DNA of 64,000 nt from Isoetes taiwanensis (taxonomy: Eukaryota > Streptophyta > Lycopodiopsida > Isoetales > Isoetaceae), in assembly GCA_021234155.1 (NCBI GenBank), contig JAJEKV010000050.1, forward strand, positions 2,737,842 to 2,801,841, in the 5' to 3' direction. Positions 57,497 to 64,000 of the stretch are shown here, in pieces; positions within the stretch are counted from its first letter, which is position 1; each line of letters opens with the position of its first letter. The notes beneath the pieces were generated by a model. That model was given only the letters and a program-made list of their open reading frames with translations, was not told where the DNA came from and ran no database searches. The position numbers and the translations under genes were made by a program.

Positions 57497-57935
57497 AGAA
57501 ATGGTCGCGGCGGCCAAGGCCGCCGCGATAAATTTCTTGTAATAACAAACTAGCTTAACTATAACAAGTTGGTGAACTAGCTAAAATGAAAAACTGAAAC
57601 CCATGAATCAACTCAAAGCTTAATTGGCATTCCCACTACCAGACCACGGACTCAAGTCCGCGAACTTTACCTAAACCTTAGATGGCATGTTGCTTAATTA
57701 CAAATTGCTATGGTGTTCCCCTGTTTATGTGGGGTGGGCATGATCGTACGCAAAGCTTAATTCATGGACTCAAGTCCGTGAATTATATGTAGCCCATCAT
57801 ATGCCCTCTATATGAAGCCCATCATAAGATTAGCTTTCATTTTAGTTTCATGGGTGTGGGGGGATTTAATAAGAGACACCCCATTATAGTTACAAGAAAT
57901 TTATCGCGGCGGCCAAGGCCGCCGCGAACATTTCT
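57497..57935. mobile_element. MITE with palindromic GC-rich terminal repeats
   Basis: The ends are inverted copies of about 46 bp: left 57497-57543, right 57889-57935 (agaaatg.tcgcggcggcc ... gataaatttcttgtaa). Each arm contains its own palindrome GCGGCGGCC-aa-GGCCGCCGC, so each end can fold alone as well as pair with the other. 439 bp, no transposase. The inside holds two ggactcaagtcc palindromes (about 57649 and 57767). Target duplication not evident. Confidence 0.82.
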
Positions 57936-58578
57936 CTTTCCCGACTCCCCTGCATTTGGAGAGGCGAGTTATTCATGGATGGCCAAGCAAACATTTCCCT
58001 ATATTGACTTACTTATAGATTTGAATTATGGGTAGTAAGAATATACAGGTTTTAAACCTACAGTATTGCCTTGCCAAATGTTTTTGTTCAAAATATGAAA
58101 AATTCCACTTTTGAAGCCCGCACCCCGCGTAATGGCCTACCGAGGGACATTACCCCTACCATAAAATGTCTACCTCAATTGTGGAAGAAGCCTTTGGCAC
58201 TAGGGTCATTAAAAAGAAGAAAGTTGCACCACCATTGACGTAACCCAAAGGTTGGCAGATATCGGGGTTGAATATCGACCACTGTTGGCGTATATGGGGT
58301 TTGGATATCGACCACAGTCTGTTACTCGGCTATGGCAATGCCGTTCTCTCGTATGACACATCGACTATTCTTAAGCTCTATAATATGAACACATTGTGGC
58401 CTTTTCAGTTGTGGCCTTTTCTGCTACCATCTTGTAACCTTTTCAGAAAATTTTGGCTGATTCTACTTGACCCTGCCTAAATCAAAGGTCTTGATGCCCT
58501 TTGCATATTATATAACAATACAACCATGGAATGTCACTCATCGCAGAACTAGAAAATTTAAACCGAGTTGTCTTTCTC

Positions 58579-60076
58579 TTACGGGGATACAAAGGCCTGC
58601 AACTCAAAACTCATCTATAGTTAGAAGCAGGAAGGAGCAATTTCTCAATGACAACTTAAACTATCCATCTAGAATATCACTTACTTCCATGGTCAGTACC
58701 TTGATATGTTTAGCAAGTTCTATACCAGATTTATATTTTACCAATGCAAATTTTGCACAAAAGAAGGAGTCTTAACTAATTAAAAAGTTAAAAAAGGAGT
58801 CGTCCTAAGAAAAAAGTTGAAGGAAATTAACCTGGAAGATGGTGGCATGGCCAGGATCAGAGAGATGAGCAATAAGGTTGTCAATGGGGCCAGTGCCAGT
58901 GTAGAGGGACTAGAAGGAGGCACCCAGAACAGCCAACATAGCCAATCTGCCATTCTTAATCTCCTTGGTTCTGAGCTCCTTAATCTTCTCTGGAGATCCA
59001 TAGCCCCATCCAAGAGGGTCAAACCAGAAACCACCAGGGTAGCCAACATCTGTACTTGTAAGCTTGTTGTTTGGGAAAATAGGATCTCAGATAATGTGAG
59101 CCCCGGTTTGATAATGTGAGCCCATCTTCTTCCTTCAGCCCAGGCAAACGGAATTATCTCTATTATAAACAGAGTTGTGGAATCTGTGAAATATTCTTGC
59201 TCCCCTGCGGTGAACCATGATGGGGTGTTCAGGATTCCTAGCTTGGTCAGAGCCTCATGAATCAAAATTCCTGCAGCCCCTAACATTGCCCATCTGCAAT
59301 GCACTATCTCTGACTGCACTAGCCATTTCAGACTCTCTGGAGAGGAAGCTGCATTCAAAATTGGGGGAAATGTCATTATTCCTGTTTATGTCAAAATTCT
59401 CTTTTATTATAGATCAGTTGCTAAGGGACTTACCCAGCCTAAGAGGATCAAATCCAAAATCTGCTGGTAAACTGCATCGCATCATTCAACAAAATCCATT
59501 TAGAATTCTTCAAAGTTCAAACAAAAGCTAGGTTCTCTTTTGTTGATTATACAGTCTGCATAACTTGACGAACTCCAATCGATAGGCCAATTTAATTATT
59601 ACCTGCCGTCAAGCCATCCTGGTGGAGTGCTTCTGGGGAATCAGAGGGGCCTCTCTATGATAGAAGCTACTGTAATAGCAAAAGAGCCATTTGATTGAGC
59701 TTGAGGTGGAGCTTTATTGACCCGAATACCTCTTCCCGCAAGAAATGAACTCTTGGCGGATCCTACATCGCCATATCTCTTCCGAGCCGCATGACACAAA
59801 AATTTACGTCAATTTATATCCAAGAAAGGGGCCAAGAAACCTGCAAATGGAGATGAGTCTGTATATACAGAAATTTATAACTCCTCAACCAATTCTGATC
59901 AATCGACAGTGCATTCAACCAATCTCGATCAATCGATCAAAAGGATACAGATAATGCATTCAATTAAGGAAAAAGAAACTAGTAAATGGAGCCGGATCCG
60001 GGGATAAGTACCTGGAAGAAGAAGCGGGAGCAACTGCGGCTGTTAAACCAGATGATGCACAAACTACGGCTGCCAT
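58579..60076 (-). pseudogene. LHCA2: Photosystem I antenna protein Lhca2, pseudogene copy 1
   Basis: Exons with GT-AG borders: 60076-60012 (MAAVVCASSGLTAAVAPASS), to 59603 (transit end and mature start), 59471-59434 (LPADFGFDPLRLG), 59348-58832 and 58596-58579 (AFVSP, stop). Exon 4 carries [69 protein letters not shown] and [13 protein letters not shown], diagnostic of Lhca2. This protein binds chlorophyll a/b on the PSI antenna belt. Lesions: TGG to TGA in PLWFPGSTPP (exon 2), a frameshift between KPG and the FPNNK block (about 59100), and CAG to TAG before SLYTGTGP. Introns are retained, so it arose by DNA duplication. Confidence 0.9.
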
Positions 60077-60651
60077 AGCTTGCTCTCCTTACCGGATTAG
60101 CAAGGAGCTATGCACAAATTATAAAGCACCATAGGCATAGCTGTCTCCAGGCGAATTCCGACAGCAAAAAATAGCCACAAAGATCCGACAATGTGGCAAG
60201 AAGAGCTTGAGCAAAAAACAGCCACAAAGATCCAGCAATGTGGCAAGAAGAGCTTGAGCATGGCTGCCATAGCCCGATCAGATCAAGCTGAAGCGGCCGC
60301 CATATGTTTGAAGGGATTGCTGAAGCGACCGCCATATGTTTGAAGGGATTGTCGAAAAGAAAAACGTGGCACTAGGATTGCGGCGGAGAACCATGAAAAT
60401 AAAAAAAAAAAAAGAAAAAAGAAAAATTTCAAACACAATTACATATGTGTTGATAATATGAACACATTGTGGCCTTTTCAGTTGTGGCCTTTTCTGCTAC
60501 CATCTTGTAACCTTTTCAGAAAATTTTGGCTGATTCTACTTGACCCTGCCTAAATCAAAGGTCTTGATGCCCTTTGCATATTATATAACAATACAACCAT
60601 GGAATGTCACTCATCGCAGAACTAGAAAATTTAAACCGAGTTGTCTTTCTC

Positions 60652-62148
60652 TTACGGGGATACAAAGGCCTGCAACTCAAAACTCATCTATAGTTAGAAG
60701 CAGGAAGGAGCAATTTCTCAATGACAACTTAAACTATCCATCTAGAATATCACTTACTTCCATGGTCAGTACCTTGATATGTTTAGCAAGTTCTATACCA
60801 GATTTATATTTTACCAATGCAAATTTTGCACAAAAGAATGAGTCTTAACTAAGCAAAAAGTTAAAAAAAAAGGAGTAGATCCTAAGAAAAAGTTGAAGGA
60901 AATTAACTTGGAAGATGGTGGCATGGCGGGATCGAGAAAAGATGAGCAATAAGGTTGTCAATGGGGCCGGTGCGGTGTAGAGGGATGGAAGGAGGCACCC
61001 AGAGCAGCCAACATAGCCAATCGCCATTCTTAATCTCCTTGGTTCTCGAGCTCCTTAATCTTCTCTCGAGATCCATAGCCCCATCCAAGAGAGTCAAACC
61101 AGAAACCACCGGGGTAGCCAACATCGCACTGTAAGCTTGTTGTTTGGGAAAATAGGATCAGATTATGAGAGCCCTGGTTTGATAATGTCGCCCATCTTCT
61201 TCCTTCAAACCCGTGCAAACGAATTATCTCTATTATAAACGAGTTGTGGAATCGCGGAAATATTCTTGCTCCCCTGCGGTGAACCATGATGGGGTGTTCA
61301 GATTCCTAGCTTGGTCGAGCCTCGGGAATGAAAATTCCTGCAGACCCCTAACATTGCCCATCCGCAATGCACTATCTCTCGACCAGACCGCCATTTCGGA
61401 CTCTCTCGGAGAGGAAGTCGCATTCAAAATTGGGGAAATGTCATTATTCCTCGTTTATGTCAAAATTCTCTTTTATTATAGATCAGTTGCTAAGGGACTT
61501 ACCCAGCCCAAGAGGATCAAATCCAAAATATGCTGGTAAACTGCATCATTTAATAAAATCCATTTAGAATTCTTCAAAGTTCAAACAAAAGCTAGGTTCT
61601 CTTTTGTTGATTATACAGTATGCATAACTTGACGAACTCCGATCAATAGGCCAATTTAATTATTACCTGCCGTCAAGCCATTCCGGTGGAGTGCTTCCGG
61701 GGAACCAGAGGGGCTCTCTGTGGTAGAAGCTGCTGTAATAGCAAAAGAGCCCTTTGATTGAGCTTGAGGTGGAGCTTTATTGATCCGAATACCTCTTCCC
61801 GCAAGAAATGAACTCTTGGCGGATCCTACATCGCCATATCTCTTCTGAGAGCTACATAGACACAAAAATTTACGTCAATTTATATCCAAGAAAGGGGCCA
61901 AGAAACCTGCAAATGGAGATGAGTCTGTATATACAGAAATTTATAACTCCTCAACCAATTCTGAGCAATCGACGTATACAGTGCATTCAACCAATCTCAA
62001 TCAATCAATCAAAAGGATACAGATAATGCATTCAATTAAGGAAAAAGAAACTAGTAAATGGAGCCGGATCCGGCGATAAGTACATGGAAGAAGAAGCGGG
62101 AGCAACTGCGGCTGTTAAACCAGATGATGCACAAACTGCGGCTGCCAT
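60652..62148 (-). pseudogene. LHCA2: Lhca2, pseudogene copy 2
   Basis: Same five-exon layout as copy 1: ATG at 62148 (MAAAVCASSGLTAAVAPASS), transit region with KSSFLAGRGIRINKAPPQAQ (61865-61656), then exons 3-5. It lacks the copy-1 TGA but has lost one G before PLWFPGSTPPEWLDG. The main exon is broken by many 1-2 bp changes, for example NGRLAM becomes a frameshift at GGCGATTGG and [11 protein letters not shown] at CTCGAGAACC. Most changes sit where copy 1 has CAG or CTG and this copy has CG. Some may be sequencing errors. Confidence 0.88.
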
Positions 62149-62559
62149 AGCTTGCTCTCCTTACCAGATTAGCAAGGCAGCCCCCTGAGCTATGCGCAAA
62201 CTATAAAGCAACATAGGCATAGCTGTCTCCAGGCGAATTCCGACAGCGAAAAACAGCCACAAAGATCCGGCAATGTGGCAAGAAGAGCTTGAGCAAAAAA
62301 CAGCCACAAAGATCCAGCAATGTGGCAAGAAGAGCTTGAGCATGGCTGCCATAGCCTGATCAGTTCAAGCTGAAGCAACCGCCATATGTTTGAAGGATTG
62401 CTGAAGCGACCGCCATATGTTTGAAGGGATTGTCGAAAAGAAAAACGTGGCAATAAAAGGGCAACTAGGATTGCGGCGGAGAACCATGAAAATAAAAAAA
62501 AAAAGAAAAAAGAAAAATTTGCAAACACAATTACATATGTGTTGATAGAATCAAACACT

Positions 62560-64000
62560 ACAAATTGTAGTTATAGAACCATCAAATTTGTGTTGTCTCG
62601 TCTGGTCTAAGAATCCTAGGGAAGTTGACCCATCAAAACAAAACATTGAGCATCAATTTGGCTACCTAACAGAAATAAAAGGGCATGGTTGAATGAGGTC
62701 CAAGAAAACGTTAGTGCATCATCTTGGCTCCGCATATGGGATCTATAAACATTGGGATAATAGAATGTTGTAGTTAATGTTTTATTTTGTTAGAGAAGAA
62801 AGACAAACAAAAAAGGAGAGACCTACCTTTTTTCCGCTGGAAAAATATTCTTTTGCACGAATCTGGTGTTGCCTCCTCCGTTTCAGCATCCGAGCTTTTT
62901 TGCGACCATTTTTTTTCCTGCTTAATAGTTGCCGCCGAGATTTGGCCTTCATCTAGTCAATTTCTTTTCTTACACAGATCACATTGCAGATTCATTGGGG
63001 ACTCGGGAGATGTCACATTTACATCGAAGTCCATGACCTTGAATCGACCTGCAGGTATGTAAATCACATTTTTGTTTAGTGAATTGTCTTGAGGCCTATT
63101 TGTTGAAGTGTTGAAAATATGTGAAGGCTTTTCTTGTTGCTATTCTGTGAATGGGAAAGATACCTGTAGTCCACATGTTTTAGATATTATCGTTTGGTTT
63201 CAAATTATCAACTTCTTTCCTTTGCAGGAGGGTTGAATTATCCATCAAGTTATTCAAACTCGATACTTATCTCATGATTGATTGCAACGTCTCCTTCCTT
63301 TCTCGTGGATGCATTCTGGTTGAGTACAATGGAATGCTGCGTCTTGTAAAAAGGTTAGAATGAAAGAATAAGGAATGAGACGATTTTATCCTTGTCTACT
63401 AGGGATGAAATCATAGGAATTGCTATAAGTGAACACCTACTATCTATCTACAATTCAGGGCAGTCTTTTTTTGCAAAAACAACAGTACAGATGCAATTAA
63501 CGTTTGTTATATATGATAGACATTGATGTTTTATGTTTGTGTTATATTTTTGTCTTGCTGAAACTATAGAGAAACATGCATGTGAAGCCAAACAACATGA
63601 CTAGAGATGGTGGTTACAGAGCAAGGAAAGAATGGGAGTTTGTTTTGATCAAGCTTGTAGTCTATGTGCATTTAAAGGTATTGAACATTTTACAAGATTT
63701 TGGACAAAAGATGATTCTCACTTGCTAAAAAAATTTCCCAGAATCCAGCTTCAGCCTGGCACTCCGACAGTGGTGAGTGTTCTACCCAGTATTTGGTTCT
63801 CAAAGACCATCGTTGGACGAGAATGATAGGCCTAATATTGCAGAAATTTTTGGTCCTCAACAGCCAGTGCCAAAGATCAGATATGTTACATTTACCTTCC
63901 AATACTGAGAGAATCTCCAAAAGGCCTAGACCTGCCTATACTTTGTGATCAAGTACAAGCTATTCATTCCGAGGGAGGGATGACAACCACATCTATGACC
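62560..64000 (+). other. Possible exons of an unidentified plus-strand gene
   Basis: The frame 62787-63050 ends at a good donor (CCTGCAG|GTATGT), and a strong acceptor (ttctttcctttgcag, 63213-63227) follows. A further frame lies at 63632-63826 (contains HFTRFWTKDDSHLLKKFPRI). I recognise no domain and cannot link them reliably. The gene, if real, runs off the window. Confidence 0.25.

Larger units (their letters stand above)
58382..62548. repeat. Tandem duplication of a ~2.07-kb unit carrying an Lhca2 pseudogene
   Basis: Unit 1 is about 58382-60455 and unit 2 about 60456-62548, head to tail. Both begin aatatgaacacattgtggcc and end near cacaattacatatgtgttga. The first 450 bp of each (58382-58760 versus 60456-60835) are almost identical, while the gene bodies differ at many small sites. 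Confidence 0.9.

Overview
The window looks like TE-rich nuclear DNA of a land plant. Evidence: plant-type genes in pieces or whole (photosystem I antenna Lhca2, a plant PTPMT1-type phosphatase, PPR repeats, cytosolic-type GAPDH, an EID1-like F-box tail), plant-type transposons (Ty1/copia, L1, CACTA, hAT, Harbinger-type MITEs, pogo), and GT-AG introns. Introns in the two best gene models are mostly about 60-280 bp, and the window holds a Penelope-like element. Both hint at a non-seed vascular plant (lycophyte or fern), but this is inference. No bacterial, plastid or viral genome is present.

Layout. 1-1110: 3' part of an L1-type LINE. 3217-5597 (minus): a conserved multi-exon gene whose C-terminal half carries an HNH-like zinc-site signature; it reads cleanly across six exons except for one in-frame TAA. 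6280-7290 (minus): decayed PPR gene. 8660-10545: a promoter-like site, an F-box C-terminus and a decayed UreH/NiCoT-like membrane protein. 11.3-12.4 kb: direct repeats and hairpins. 12.9-23.5 kb: a Ty1/copia element (minus) split by a nested insertion. The insert is a 51-bp L1 3' end with a poly(A) tail, and inside the A tract sits an 8.5-kb composite: two 2.1-kb direct repeats flanking a 4.3-kb core with a Penelope-like reverse transcriptase (674 aa) and a second ORF (about 512 codons). Each 2.1-kb repeat carries exons of a small membrane-protein gene. 23.6-24.3 kb: another LINE RT fragment. 25.7-29.2 kb: a small TATA-driven two-exon gene and a decayed pogo-like transposase, followed by a complete hAT MITE (29451-29665).

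30458-32199 (minus): the best gene in the window, a complete six-exon PTPMT1-like phosphatase. 34.0-44.1 kb: a LINE graveyard holding several copies of one non-LTR family with simple-sequence tails, a complete 5'-truncated L1 with 15-bp target duplications, and a CACTA terminus interrupted by a tRNA-derived SINE. 45-54 kb: mostly non-coding, with a GAPDH pseudogene, a second SINE, two Harbinger-type MITEs and a 133-bp-arm inverted repeat. 54.98-56.13 kb: a TRIM-like element with a minisatellite core. 57.5-57.9 kb: a MITE whose ends are GC-rich palindromes. 58.4-62.5 kb: a tandem 2.07-kb duplication, each copy an intron-containing Lhca2 pseudogene on the minus strand.

The working genes appear to be the phosphatase and possibly the HNH-like gene; the rest is transposon DNA and gene relics. 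Across several duplicated pairs, differences recur at CAG/CTG trinucleotides that appear as CG or CTCG in the other copy. This may reflect CHG-methylation-linked sequencing error and would affect how some frameshifts are read.
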